Shown here: positions 43,717 through 51,745 of the stretch, piece after piece
Layout of the letters: the number at the start of each line of letters is the position of its first letter
Position numbering within the stretch: position 1 is the stretch's first letter
From: Acidimicrobiales bacterium
Lineage (GTDB): Bacteria > Actinomycetota > Acidimicrobiia > Acidimicrobiales > MedAcidi-G1
Reading direction: 5' to 3'
DNA length: 64,000 nucleotides
NCBI GenBank assembly: GCA_016845305.1
Contig: JAERSW010000045.1
Span: forward strand, 19,322-83,321
Program-made: the position numbers and the translations under genes
Notes under the pieces: generated by a model
Seen by the model: only the letters and a program-made list of their open reading frames with translations
Database searches by the model: none
What the model was told of the DNA's origin: nothing

Positions 43717-44658
43717 TCAGGCGAAGAGGTCGCCGTCCAGGTACTTGGCGCCGGTGTCCACCCCGAAGGTGGCGACCACCGAACCGGGGCCCCGCTCGAC
43801 GGCCAGCCCGACGGCGGCCACCACGTTCAGCCCGGTCGACGGGCCGCACAGCAGTCCCTCCTCGGCGGCGAGGCGTCGGCACATGGCGATGGCGTCGGCC
43901 TGGTCGACGGCACGGACCTCGGCCACCCGGTCGCGGTCGAGGAACGGCGGGGTGAAGCCGAGCCCGATGCCCTCGACGCGGTGCGACCCGCCGGCCCCGG
44001 TGGTCAGGAACGGCGACTGTGCGGGTTCGAGGCCCACGGCGTCCGGGGCGAGGCCGGCGGCGTCGAGGCCGTCGAGCGCCCCCATCAGCGCTCCCCCGGT
44101 GCCGACGCCGGCGCACACCACGTCGAGTCGACCGTCGAGGGCCTCGGCGATCTCGGTGCCCATCGGGGCGTAGCCGGGTCTGATGTCGGCGTTGCCGAAC
44201 TGGTCCGTGTACCACGACCCCGGTTCGGCGCCGAGCGCGTACGCCCGATCCCGAACCCGGGCGATGAGGTCGGGGGTGATGCCGCCGCCGTGGCTCGGCT
44301 CGACCAGCACCTCGGCGCCGTAGGCGGCCATGGACCGCAACTTCACCGGGGCGAAGGCGTCGGAGCTGACCGCGGTGAACCGCAGGCCCGTGAGCGCCGC
44401 CACGTGGGCGAGCGCCGTTCCGGTGCTGCCGCCCGTGTACTCGACGAGCCGGTCTCCGGGCGCCACGTCGCCGCGGTCGAGCGCGCCGCGCACGATGGCC
44501 ACGGCGAGCCGGTCCTTGTAGGAGCCGGAGGGGTTGCCGGACTCCAGCTTCAGCCAGACCTCGCCCGCTCCGTCGGGGACGACCCGACGGAGGCGGACGA
44601 GCGGCGTGGATCCGACGGCGACGGCGTCCAGCGCCGCCCGCCAGTCGTCGTCCGCCAT
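43717..44658 (-). CDS. PLP-dependent cysteine synthase family protein
   Basis: A 313-residue fold-type II PLP enzyme. The internal aldimine lysine is in SGSYKDRLA near residue 47; YTGGSTGTALAHV near 74-86 binds the substrate carboxylate; AGVGTGGALMG near 180 binds the PLP phosphate. The GPSTGLN loop near 280 is present. Relatives are O-acetylserine sulfhydrylases, cystathionine synthases and related beta-replacement enzymes. The GGSTG loop differs slightly from the usual TSGNTG, so the substrate may not be O-acetylserine. GGGAGGA precedes the ATG. Confidence 0.85.
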   Translation of the reverse strand: MADDDWRAALDAVAVGSTPLVRLRRVVPDGAGEVWLKLESGNPSGSYKDRLAVAIVRGALDRGDVAPGDRLVEYTGGSTGTALAHVAALTGLRFTAVSSDAFAPVKLRSMAAYGAEVLVEPSHGGGITPDLIARVRDRAYALGAEPGSWYTDQFGNADIRPGYAPMGTEIAEALDGRLDVVCAGVGTGGALMGALDGLDAAGLAPDAVGLEPAQSPFLTTGAGGSHRVEGIGLGFTPPFLDRDRVAEVRAVDQADAIAMCRRLAAEEGLLCGPSTGLNVVAAVGLAVERGPGSVVATFGVDTGAKYLDGDLFA

Positions 44659-44715
44659 GGGCCTGGTCCTCCCGCCGATCGAGGGGCGTTGTCGCCCAGT
44701 GCGGCCGAATAGGGC

Positions 44716-45081
44716 CTAGTAGATGGCCATCACCTCGGCGATGACGATCAGGGCCACGATGACGAGGTTGATCAGCCGGAACACGGCGAAGGGCGCCTTG
44801 GCGAAGTTGCGGCCGATGTGGCTGTTGGCCTGCTCCTCGGGCATGTCCTTGATGCCGGCGGCGACGTCGGCCATGGCCCCGTCGATCCAGAGCACCGACC
44901 AGAGCGAGCCGAGGACGGTGAAGGCGGCGAGCGCCAACTGGACGCCGGAGTCCTCGAGGCCGGTACCGCCGAAGCCGAGGACGATGAGGAGACCGGTGTG
45001 GGAGAGGACGAAGGGGAGGAGGATCGCCCGCATGTCCGCGGCCCGGCCCTGAATCATGGGGGTGAGGAGTTCTGCTTGCAC
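44716..45081 (-). CDS. Small membrane protein of unknown function
   Basis: A 121-residue protein with about three hydrophobic segments near residues 18-38, 50-68 and 95-120. No family is recognised. Its last 29 residues (from FAKAPFAVFRL on) align without gaps to the 31-residue fragment encoded at 46860-46955. It lies next to the divergent DNA methyltransferase gene; the 124 bp between them hold that gene's TAGGGT. Function unknown. Confidence 0.65.
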   Translation of the reverse strand: MQAELLTPMIQGRAADMRAILLPFVLSHTGLLIVLGFGGTGLEDSGVQLALAAFTVLGSLWSVLWIDGAMADVAAGIKDMPEEQANSHIGRNFAKAPFAVFRLINLVIVALIVIAEVMAIY

Positions 45082-45193
45082 GGCTGCCCGCCTTTCGAAA
45101 GGGCGAACCCGGTGGCCCGCCTCGCCGATCAGTCAAGCACAGGGCGCGCCCGCCCATCGGTGACGACTCCCCGCCCCCGTCGGCGGCGCTCCC

Positions 45194-45199
45194 TAGGGT
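45194..45199 (+). promoter_or_regulatory. Leaderless -10 (TAGGGT) for the DNA methyltransferase
   Basis: TAGGGT, 6 nt, GTG at 45206. Confidence 0.55.
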
Positions 45200-45205
45200 C
45201 CGGGC

Positions 45206-46825
45206 GTGGGTGATGGGGCGACGACCAGCAGACGCCGCCGATTGGGCGCCTGGTACACGCCGGACGACGTGGTCGACGGGTTGCTGGCCCTCACCCTCGA
45301 CCCGTTGCTGGCCGAACGGCGGGCGGCCGGGCCGGAGGCCGTCGCGGCGCTGCGGGTGCTGGATCCGTCGTGCGGCGACGGGGCGTTCCTGGTGGCCGCC
45401 GGCGAACGGATCCGCCGGGCCCTCGTGGCACTGGGCGTGCCCGAAGATGACGCCCGGCGCATCGCCTTCGGGGCCTGCGTGGTCGGCGTCGACGTGGACC
45501 CCGACGCGGTCGACGCCTGCCGACGACGCTTCGTCGCCGCCGGAGCCGAGGACCCCGATGACAGGATCGTCGCAGCGGACGCCCTCCTGGCCGCCGACGA
45601 GGACTGGTCGGCGCTGCTCGGCCGATGGGGTGCCACGGACGGCGTCGACGCGGTGGTCGGCAACCCGCCGTTCCTGAACCCGCTGGCCGATGACACCTCG
45701 GCGTCGCCCGCACGGAGGACGGCGCTGCGGGCCCGCTTCGGCGACGCCGCCCGCGGCCACGTCAACCCGGCATCGCTGTTCCTGCTGCTCGCCGACCGGC
45801 TGGCGGCCCGACGTGGATCCGTCGTGACCCTCGTCCAGCCCCTGTCGCTGTTGGCGGCCCACGGTGCCCGGACCACACGATCGACGGTGCTGGCCCACCG
45901 GTCGCTGTCGACGCTGTGGGTGGCCGACGAGCGGGTCTTCGACGCCGCCGTCGACGTCTGCGCCCCCGTCCTGACGGCAGGGCCGGCCGAGGTCCGGACC
46001 CGGCTGGCCGTCGGGCGGGACGTCCGGGTGGTGGGCAGCGCTCCGGCGCCGTCACCGGCCGACGACTCGTGGTCGGGCCTGCTGGCCACGATCCGCGGCG
46101 TGCCCGACGTGCCGCTGCGGACCGACGGGGTGCTCGGCGACCTCTGCGAGGCGACCGCCGACTTCCGGGACCAGTACTACGGCCTCGCCGGCCACGTCGT
46201 CGACGCCGAGCACGGCGACGGGACGACGCCCCGCCTCCTGACCGCTGGCCTCGTCGACCCGGCGCACGAACGGTGGGGCACGACGACGACCCGCCTCCAC
46301 AAGGCCACGTGGACGCACCCGAGGATCGATCTGGGTGGGCTGCCGGACGACCTACGTCGGTGGGCCGGGCGCCGGCTCGTCCCCAAGGTGGTCGTGGCCT
46401 CCCAGACGCGGGTGCTCGAAGCCATCGTCGACGCCGACGGATCGTGCCTGCCGTCGGTGCCCCTGGTGACGCTCACGCCCCATGACAGCGGAGCCGACGC
46501 CGCGTCGCTGTGGCTGATCGCTGCGGCCCTGACCTCGCCACCGGTGACGATGGAAGCGGCCCGGCGCCATCAGGGAGCGGCCCTGTCGTCCGATGCCCTG
46601 AAGCTCGGAGCGCGGGACGTGGCCGCCCTGCCCCTTCCGGCCGACCACGGTCCGTGGATCGAGGCGGCCGAAGCGTTCCGTGCCGCCTCGACCGCCGACG
46701 AACCGGAGACCCGTCGACCCCAACTGCTGGCCTGCGGACGGTCGATGTGCGCGGCCTACGGCGTCGGGGACGACGAGGCGCTGCTGGCCTGGTGGGCGGA
46801 CCGGCTTCCGTCTCGGCCCGACTGA
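45206..46825 (+). CDS. Adenine-specific DNA methyltransferase (TaqI/Eco57I-like N6)
   Basis: A 539-residue gamma-type N6-adenine methyltransferase. S-adenosylmethionine motif I is VLDPSCGDGAFLVAAGE near 51-67, and the catalytic NPPF lies at 153-156. LGAWYTPDDVVDGLL at 14-28 is the typical lead-in. The C-terminal half (about 260-500) is a target-recognition-type region. No restriction endonuclease is adjacent, so it is an orphan methylase or one half of a dispersed system. Length exceeds simple TaqI enzymes (about 420). GTG start set by the leaderless hexamer. Confidence 0.9.
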   Translation: MGDGATTSRRRRLGAWYTPDDVVDGLLALTLDPLLAERRAAGPEAVAALRVLDPSCGDGAFLVAAGERIRRALVALGVPEDDARRIAFGACVVGVDVDPDAVDACRRRFVAAGAEDPDDRIVAADALLAADEDWSALLGRWGATDGVDAVVGNPPFLNPLADDTSASPARRTALRARFGDAARGHVNPASLFLLLADRLAARRGSVVTLVQPLSLLAAHGARTTRSTVLAHRSLSTLWVADERVFDAAVDVCAPVLTAGPAEVRTRLAVGRDVRVVGSAPAPSPADDSWSGLLATIRGVPDVPLRTDGVLGDLCEATADFRDQYYGLAGHVVDAEHGDGTTPRLLTAGLVDPAHERWGTTTTRLHKATWTHPRIDLGGLPDDLRRWAGRRLVPKVVVASQTRVLEAIVDADGSCLPSVPLVTLTPHDSGADAASLWLIAAALTSPPVTMEAARRHQGAALSSDALKLGARDVAALPLPADHGPWIEAAEAFRAASTADEPETRRPQLLACGRSMCAAYGVGDDEALLAWWADRLPSRPD

Positions 46826-46859
46826 GGACGTCCCCGTCCCCAGCGTCGCAGGAGGGCTC

Positions 46860-46955
46860 CTAGTAGATGGCCAGGCGCTCGATGAGCACCAGCACCGCTG
46901 TGAACACCGGGCCGACCAGCCGGAACATCCCGATCGGCTGCTTGGCGATCGCCAA
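46860..46955 (-). pseudogene. 3' remnant (or 31-residue mini-gene) related to the small membrane protein
   Basis: Minus-strand frame from TTG at 46955 to TAG at 46860 encodes 31 residues ending FRLVGPVFTAVLVLIERLAIY. It aligns ungapped with the last 29 residues of the protein at 44716-45081 (13 identities, same ending AIY plus TAG). Upstream the homology ends in a C9 run (46962-46970). Either a decayed duplicate flanking the methyltransferase gene, or a tiny membrane protein. Confidence 0.55.
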
Positions 46956-47001
46956 GGCGTACCCCCCCCCACCGCTGGCCTACTGGGAGGGAGCCGGCCG
47001 G

Positions 47002-47007
47002 TACCGT
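47002..47007 (+). promoter_or_regulatory. Leaderless -10 (TACCGT) for the RNA methyltransferase
   Basis: TACCGT, 7 nt, ATG at 47015. Confidence 0.5.
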
Positions 47008-47014
47008 CGGCGCC

Positions 47015-48208
47015 ATGGAGCTGACGGTGACGGCCACGGCCCGGGACGGGGCCGGCGTGGCCCGGGGCAACGACGGCCGGGTCGTCTTCGTGGAGGGTGC
47101 CCTGCCCGACGAGGTGGTCGAGGCCGTGGTGGTCCGCACCGAGAAGCGGTGGTCCCGCGCCCGCATCCAACGGATCGTCGAGGCGTCGCCCCACCGCGTC
47201 GAGGTGGGATGCGTCCACCGGACCGAAGGCTGCGGCGGCTGCGACCTCCTCCACGTGGACGCCGGCCACCAGCCGTCGATGCGGACCGGCCTCGTCGTCG
47301 ACCAGCTCGACCGCGCCGGCGTCGACGCTCCCGAACCGACGCTGCGTCCGCTCGTCGACGATCGGGGCCGGACCACGGTGCGAGCCGCGGTGGTCGGTGG
47401 TCGTGCCGGCTACCGCCTCGCCAGTACCCACGACGTCGTCGTCCCCGACGGCTGTGGCGCCGTCGATCCCCTGCTCGAGGAACTCCTGGTGGACGGCCGC
47501 TTCGGCGACGCCACCGAGGTGACGCTGCGGGTCGGTGCCCGGACCGGCGAGCGGCTGGTACTCGTCGACGGCGATCCCGACGACATCGGCGTGCCCGACG
47601 ACGTGCTCGTGGTCAGCGAGGCGGAGCTGGACGCCGGACAGCGAGCCTGGCTGCACGAGGAGGCCGCCGGTCGCCGGTGGCGGATCTCGGCCCGATCGTT
47701 CTTCCAGAACCGGCCGGCCGGCGTGGACGCCCTCGTCGACGTGGTCGGCGGCATGGTCGGCCACCTCGAGCCCGGCGACGGGGCCGGCCCGATGGTCGAC
47801 GCCTACGCCGGCATCGGGATCTTCGCCGGCACGGTGGGCGACGGACGACCCGTCACGGCGGTGGAGCGGGGCGCCGACTCGGTGGCCGATGCCCGCGTCA
47901 ACCTCGGCGACCGGGCCACCCGGGGCGAGGTACGGATCGTGCGGTCCGCCGTCGAGCGTTGGCGGGGCTCGTCCGCGTCGGTGGTGGTGGCCGATCCGGC
48001 CCGGGCCGGCCTCGGTCGTGCCGGCGTCGACGTGCTGCTGGGCTGCCGTCCCGACCTGCTGGTGCTCGTCGGCTGCGACCACTCGGCCTTCGCCCGCGAC
48101 GCCGCCCTGCTCACGAAGGCCGGCCTGTCCCTCGAGCGCCTCACCGTGGTCGACCTGTTCCCGGACACGTCCCACGTCGAGGCCGTCGGCGCCTTCGTCC
48201 GGACCTGA
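47015..48208 (+). CDS. TrmA/RlmD-family RNA (uracil-C5)-methyltransferase
   Basis: A 397-residue class I methyltransferase. An N-terminal TRAM domain (ARDGAGVARGNDGRVVFVEG near residues 10-29) binds RNA. The [4Fe-4S] cysteines are EVGCVHRTEGCGGCDLL near 67-82, with one further cysteine. DAYAGIGIFAG near 263-273 binds SAM. The catalytic cysteine is in LVGCDHSAFARD near 351, and FPDTSHVEAV follows. The reaction is probably m5U formation in 23S rRNA or tRNA. Start ATG fits the leaderless motif. Confidence 0.88.
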   Translation: MELTVTATARDGAGVARGNDGRVVFVEGALPDEVVEAVVVRTEKRWSRARIQRIVEASPHRVEVGCVHRTEGCGGCDLLHVDAGHQPSMRTGLVVDQLDRAGVDAPEPTLRPLVDDRGRTTVRAAVVGGRAGYRLASTHDVVVPDGCGAVDPLLEELLVDGRFGDATEVTLRVGARTGERLVLVDGDPDDIGVPDDVLVVSEAELDAGQRAWLHEEAAGRRWRISARSFFQNRPAGVDALVDVVGGMVGHLEPGDGAGPMVDAYAGIGIFAGTVGDGRPVTAVERGADSVADARVNLGDRATRGEVRIVRSAVERWRGSSASVVVADPARAGLGRAGVDVLLGCRPDLLVLVGCDHSAFARDAALLTKAGLSLERLTVVDLFPDTSHVEAVGAFVRT

Positions 48209-48278
48209 CGCGGTTCCCCTGCAACCGCATCACCGGGTGTGGAAGCATCCGGCAGACGTCCGCGGGAGGACCCTGACC

Positions 48279-48752
48279 ATGAGCCAGCACCTCGACGTCG
48301 CCCGATCACACCTCGAGACCATGATCGAGCGAGTCACCGGAAGCGAGAAGGCCGTCCACGACCACGACGGCAACTACCACCTCGACACCCCCGCTGGCCG
48401 CTTCTTCACCCGGGTCGTCGGCAGCGGGCCCCCGATCCTCCAGGTGTGGGCCGTGATCTCCGACGGTGTCGAGTGCTCCGAGGCACTCCTCACCGAGTTG
48501 AACGCCATCAACTGCCGCCTCTCCTTCACGCGGATCATCTGGATCGACGGCCAGATCCTCATGGAGACCAATGCCCTGGCCTTCGACACGACGACCACCG
48601 AGTTCGACATGATGTGCGACGAGGTGGCGTCCACGTCGGCGGCCTTCGGTCCGGACCTGGTCGCCACCTTCGGGGGGCGCCCCGTCTTCGTCGTCGAGGA
48701 GTCGGCGAGGCAGGAACCTCCCTCGCAGTCCCAGCGGCCCGGCTACCTGTGA
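48279..48752 (+). CDS. YbjN domain-containing protein
   Basis: A 157-residue alpha/beta protein of the YbjN/TY-Chap group (type III secretion chaperone-like fold). Central strands LQVWAVISDGV and SFTRIIWIDGQILMETN near 50-105 are the characteristic parts. YbjN proteins are linked to stress and sensing but have no defined activity. GGGAGGA precedes the ATG at 48279. It is transcribed after the RNA methyltransferase with a 70-bp gap. Confidence 0.7.
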   Translation: MSQHLDVARSHLETMIERVTGSEKAVHDHDGNYHLDTPAGRFFTRVVGSGPPILQVWAVISDGVECSEALLTELNAINCRLSFTRIIWIDGQILMETNALAFDTTTTEFDMMCDEVASTSAAFGPDLVATFGGRPVFVVEESARQEPPSQSQRPGYL

Positions 48753-48756
48753 CGGG

Positions 48757-49605
48757 TCAGGCAGGCCACTCGTAGGCGGAACGTTCCGACGGCGTCCAGC
48801 CCTCCGGGGGCGGGCCGTCGAACACCTCGACCAGCAGCGGGTGGCAGGCGGCCACATCCGACGAGTGCTCGTCGCCGCAGTCACCACCCGGGCAGGCGGA
48901 GAGCACACCCACGAGGTCCACGTCGGCCACGAACTCCAGGTGGTCGCCCGGGCGCACCGGGCTGGCCTTCATGAAGTACTGGTGGGTGTCGAGCGTGAAG
49001 CCCGTGCACATGAAGACGTTCAGCACGTCGTGGACCAGCAGCTCGACGTCGCGCTCCGGCCGCCCCGCGTGCTCGGCCAGGGCCCTCGTCAGGTTGGAGT
49101 GGCAGCAGTGGTGGTAGTGGTCGCCGCCCAGGAGGTGCTGGGTGTACGGGTCACAGCGGGTGCCGATCACGTCGTGCACGCCGCCCCCGTCGGCGTCGTA
49201 GCCGTACCAGTCGAGGGTGTCGTCGGTGACGGTGGCCAGCGACCGCAGGTGCGGCAGCGTGCTCCACATCCGGTCGCCGGTCGACAGGTGGGTGCCGTGC
49301 AGGGCCCGGGTCTTGCCGGAGAAGAACCGTTCAGTCAGGTCGTGGGCGTGGTGGAGGTTGAGGTCGCCGACCTGGGGGCCCTCGACGCTGACGATCCGGA
49401 AGAACCGGCCGGCCGGCACCTCGAAGGCCCGTGCCTCGCGGGGCGGCACCAGCACCTCGACGACCTTCGTGCGGGCGGCCCGTGCCGCCTCGAGGGCCAC
49501 CGGGTCGAGGGCGGGCAGCACGTCCGGCGGGTAGCAGACCACCTGCGGCACGGCAGCACGGGCTGCGGCGTCGGACGGGGCGGGGTGTCGGGGCGTCGGC
49601 TTCAC
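48757..49605 (-). CDS. DUF1989 / urea carboxylase-associated family protein
   Basis: A 282-residue beta-rich protein of DUF1989. FEVPAGRFFRIVSVEGPQVG near residue 62 is the family start, and CHSNLTRAL near 167 and SACPGGDCGDEHSS near 238 complete the pattern of histidine and cysteine ligands. These proteins accompany urea carboxylase or allophanate hydrolase, or act as aminomethyltransferase-like enzymes. No urea genes are near. GTG at 49605 is chosen by the TAGCCT hexamer 8 nt upstream. Confidence 0.85.
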   Translation of the reverse strand: MKPTPRHPAPSDAAARAAVPQVVCYPPDVLPALDPVALEAARAARTKVVEVLVPPREARAFEVPAGRFFRIVSVEGPQVGDLNLHHAHDLTERFFSGKTRALHGTHLSTGDRMWSTLPHLRSLATVTDDTLDWYGYDADGGGVHDVIGTRCDPYTQHLLGGDHYHHCCHSNLTRALAEHAGRPERDVELLVHDVLNVFMCTGFTLDTHQYFMKASPVRPGDHLEFVADVDLVGVLSACPGGDCGDEHSSDVAACHPLLVEVFDGPPPEGWTPSERSAYEWPA

Positions 49606-49613
49606 GGGCGCGG

Positions 49614-49619
49614 AGGCTA
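49614..49619 (-). promoter_or_regulatory. Leaderless -10 (TAGCCT) for the DUF1989 gene
   Basis: Minus strand reads TAGCCT, 8 nt, GTG at 49605. Confidence 0.5.
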
Positions 49620-49734
49620 TGCGCTGCTCTGCCTCCGTGAAGGGCCGTGGCACCGGACCGACGGTCCACCAACCCCGGGGCCGCGATCGGCGGCTTGCTA
49701 GCGTCGCGTCTGGCGGAGGCGGAAGGAGCACGGC

Positions 49735-50458
49735 ATGCGCGGGCTTGACGTTCGGGGGGACCACCGTCTCCCACGGGTGATCACCCAACTCGACGCGGCC
49801 CCGCGGTCGGTCGTCCCGTGGGTCGCCGCTGTGCTGGCCGTCGCCACCACGCTGGTCGCCCGCGGCGACGGCCCGGCGCCCGGTGAGGTGGGCCTCACCC
49901 TCTGGCTGCACCGCAACACCCCGGCGCCGATCGACCTGGTCGGTGACGTGCTCGACCCCCTCGTCACCGACGTCAACGCCCCCCCTCCTGTTCGCCGTCA
50001 TCGGCCTGCTGACCTGGTGGCGTTGGGGGCGCCCGGCCGCCGCGGTGCTCGGCTTCGCCGGGGCGTTGACCGCCCTGACCCGCATCGGCGACATCGTCGA
50101 GCGGCCCCGCCCGACCTCCACCGGCGAATGGACCGCCTACACGTTCGGCAACGGCGGCTACCCCAGCGGACACGTCGTCTTCACCGTCCTCACCCTCGGC
50201 ACCCTCGTTGCCCTGGCCCGGAGGCACGCGTCGCCCACCGTCGCCCGACGCCTCCGCCGGAGCGCCGTCGCCGTCGTCATCCTCTGCTGCTGGACCCGGA
50301 TCAGCCACCTGGAGCACTGGCCGTTGGACGTCGTGGGCGGCCTGGCCATGGCCGTCGTGGCGCTCCACCTGGTCCTCTGGTTCGAACGGTCCCTCGACCC
50401 GCTGACCGCCGGCTGGCCCCGCCTCCGCCTCCTCGTCGGACTCCCCCGGAGCACCTGA
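49735..50458 (+). pseudogene. PAP2-family phosphatase with a +1 frameshift in a C7 run
   Basis: The ATG at 49735 (AAGGAG upstream, TAGCGT at 49699-49704) opens a membrane protein that reads in frame to about 49980, then must shift one base at the C7 run 49979-49985 to go on. The second half holds the phosphatase motifs RIGDIVERPRP, YPSGHVVF and RISHLEHWPLDVVGG, in order. With one C removed the whole reads as about 240 residues with five or six spans. It is either a real null mutation, slippage-dependent expression, or a sequencing error in a homopolymer. The second half alone lacks a credible start. Confidence 0.75.
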
Positions 50459-50500
50459 CCCGCTGCCGGCCGGCCCGCGGAGACCGCCCCGGCGAAGACG

Positions 50501-51712
50501 TCAGCCGACGACGACCTCGCCGGCCTGGACCACCGCCGACAGGCGGGACCGCATGTCCGATACGTCCAGGTCGTCGCCGTCCCAGACCACGAGGTCGGCG
50601 GCCATCCCCGGCTGGATCGTCCCCACCTCGTCGGCGATGCCCAGCAACTCGGCGGCCACCGACGTCGACGAACGCAGCACGTCCAGCGGCTCCATCCCCA
50701 GCTTCGCCATCTCGGCGAGTTCGCGCAGGTTGTCGCCGTGCGGCGTCACGCCCGAGTCGGTGCCCATGGCGATGGGCACGCCGGCCGCCATGGCCCGCTG
50801 CACCGAGGCGCGGTGGATCTCGATGACCGCGGTGGCCTTGGCGACCACGAAGTCGGGGAGGTCGATGCCCTTGTCGACGGCCTCCAGCACGCCGAGTGGG
50901 GCGATGAGAGTGGGCACCAGGTAGGTGCCGGCGTCCAGCATCATCTCGATGACCTCGTCGTCGAGGTAGATGCCGTGCTCGATGGACCGGATGCCGGCGG
51001 CCACGGCGTTGCGGATCCCGGGCGTGCCCTGGGCGTGGGCCATGACGAACCGGCCGGCGGCCGACGCCTCGGCGACCAGCATGTCCAGCTCGTCGGGACG
51101 GAAGTGGGCGTGACGGGGGTTCGAGCGTGGGGAGATCACGCCGCCGGAGGTCGCCACCTTGATGACGTCGGCCCCGGCCCGGACCAGCTCGCGGACCTTG
51201 CGGCGCATCTCCTCGGGACCGTCCACGACGTTCGACGGTCGACCCGGGTGCGGGTCGGACATGCCGGGCATGTGCGAGCCGCAGATCTCCCACGAGTCGC
51301 CGTGTCCACCCGTCTGGGACAGCATGGTGAGCGACAGCAGCGTCCTCGGGCCGCGGATCAGCCCGGCGGCCTGTGCCTCGCGGATGCCGGCGTCGGACCC
51401 GCCGGCCTCGCGCACGGTGGTGACGCCCACGTCGAGGGTGCGACCCATCCGCTCGGCGGCCTGGAAGAAGTTCATCGAGAACGGGGTCGACAGGTGGGCC
51501 TTGGCCGAGAAGTCTCCGTCGACCATGAAGTGGACATGGCAGTCGAACAGGCCGGGCGTGACCAGCTTCCCGGCACAGTCGATCGCCTCGTCGCCGTCGA
51601 GGCCGGGGCCCACGTCGACGATGCGGTCCCCCTCGAGGACCACGTCGGCGACGGCGACCTCGTCGGAGGTCCCGTCGAACAGTCGGCCGTTGCGCAGGAT
51701 GGTCCGGGTCAT
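50501..51712 (-). CDS. Metal-dependent amidohydrolase (imidazolonepropionase/prolidase-like)
   Basis: A 403-residue amidohydrolase with the binuclear-metal pattern: GLFDCHVHFMVDG near residues 54-66, carboxylated-lysine candidate IKVATSGG near 195-202, VMAHAQG near 234, IEHGIYL near 254 and IAMGTDSG near 313. This group includes cytosolic enzymes acting on Xaa-Pro dipeptides and N-acyl amino acids. ATG at 51712 has TAGTCT 6 nt upstream. It is downstream of, and probably separate from, the molybdenum hydroxylase gene. Confidence 0.9.
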   Translation of the reverse strand: MTRTILRNGRLFDGTSDEVAVADVVLEGDRIVDVGPGLDGDEAIDCAGKLVTPGLFDCHVHFMVDGDFSAKAHLSTPFSMNFFQAAERMGRTLDVGVTTVREAGGSDAGIREAQAAGLIRGPRTLLSLTMLSQTGGHGDSWEICGSHMPGMSDPHPGRPSNVVDGPEEMRRKVRELVRAGADVIKVATSGGVISPRSNPRHAHFRPDELDMLVAEASAAGRFVMAHAQGTPGIRNAVAAGIRSIEHGIYLDDEVIEMMLDAGTYLVPTLIAPLGVLEAVDKGIDLPDFVVAKATAVIEIHRASVQRAMAAGVPIAMGTDSGVTPHGDNLRELAEMAKLGMEPLDVLRSSTSVAAELLGIADEVGTIQPGMAADLVVWDGDDLDVSDMRSRLSAVVQAGEVVVG

Positions 51713-51718
51713 CGACGG

Positions 51719-51724
51719 AGACTA
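51719..51724 (-). promoter_or_regulatory. Leaderless -10 (TAGTCT) for the amidohydrolase
   Basis: Minus strand reads TAGTCT, 6 nt, ATG at 51712. Confidence 0.55.
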
Positions 51725-51745
51725 GGTGCGCCCTGTCCAGGACCG

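Noticed and set aside
48777..48788. Perfect 12-bp palindrome CGGAACGTTCCG as a possible operator
   Set aside because: It lies inside the 3' end of the DUF1989 coding region, has no promoter near it, and differs from the TetR operator half-site.
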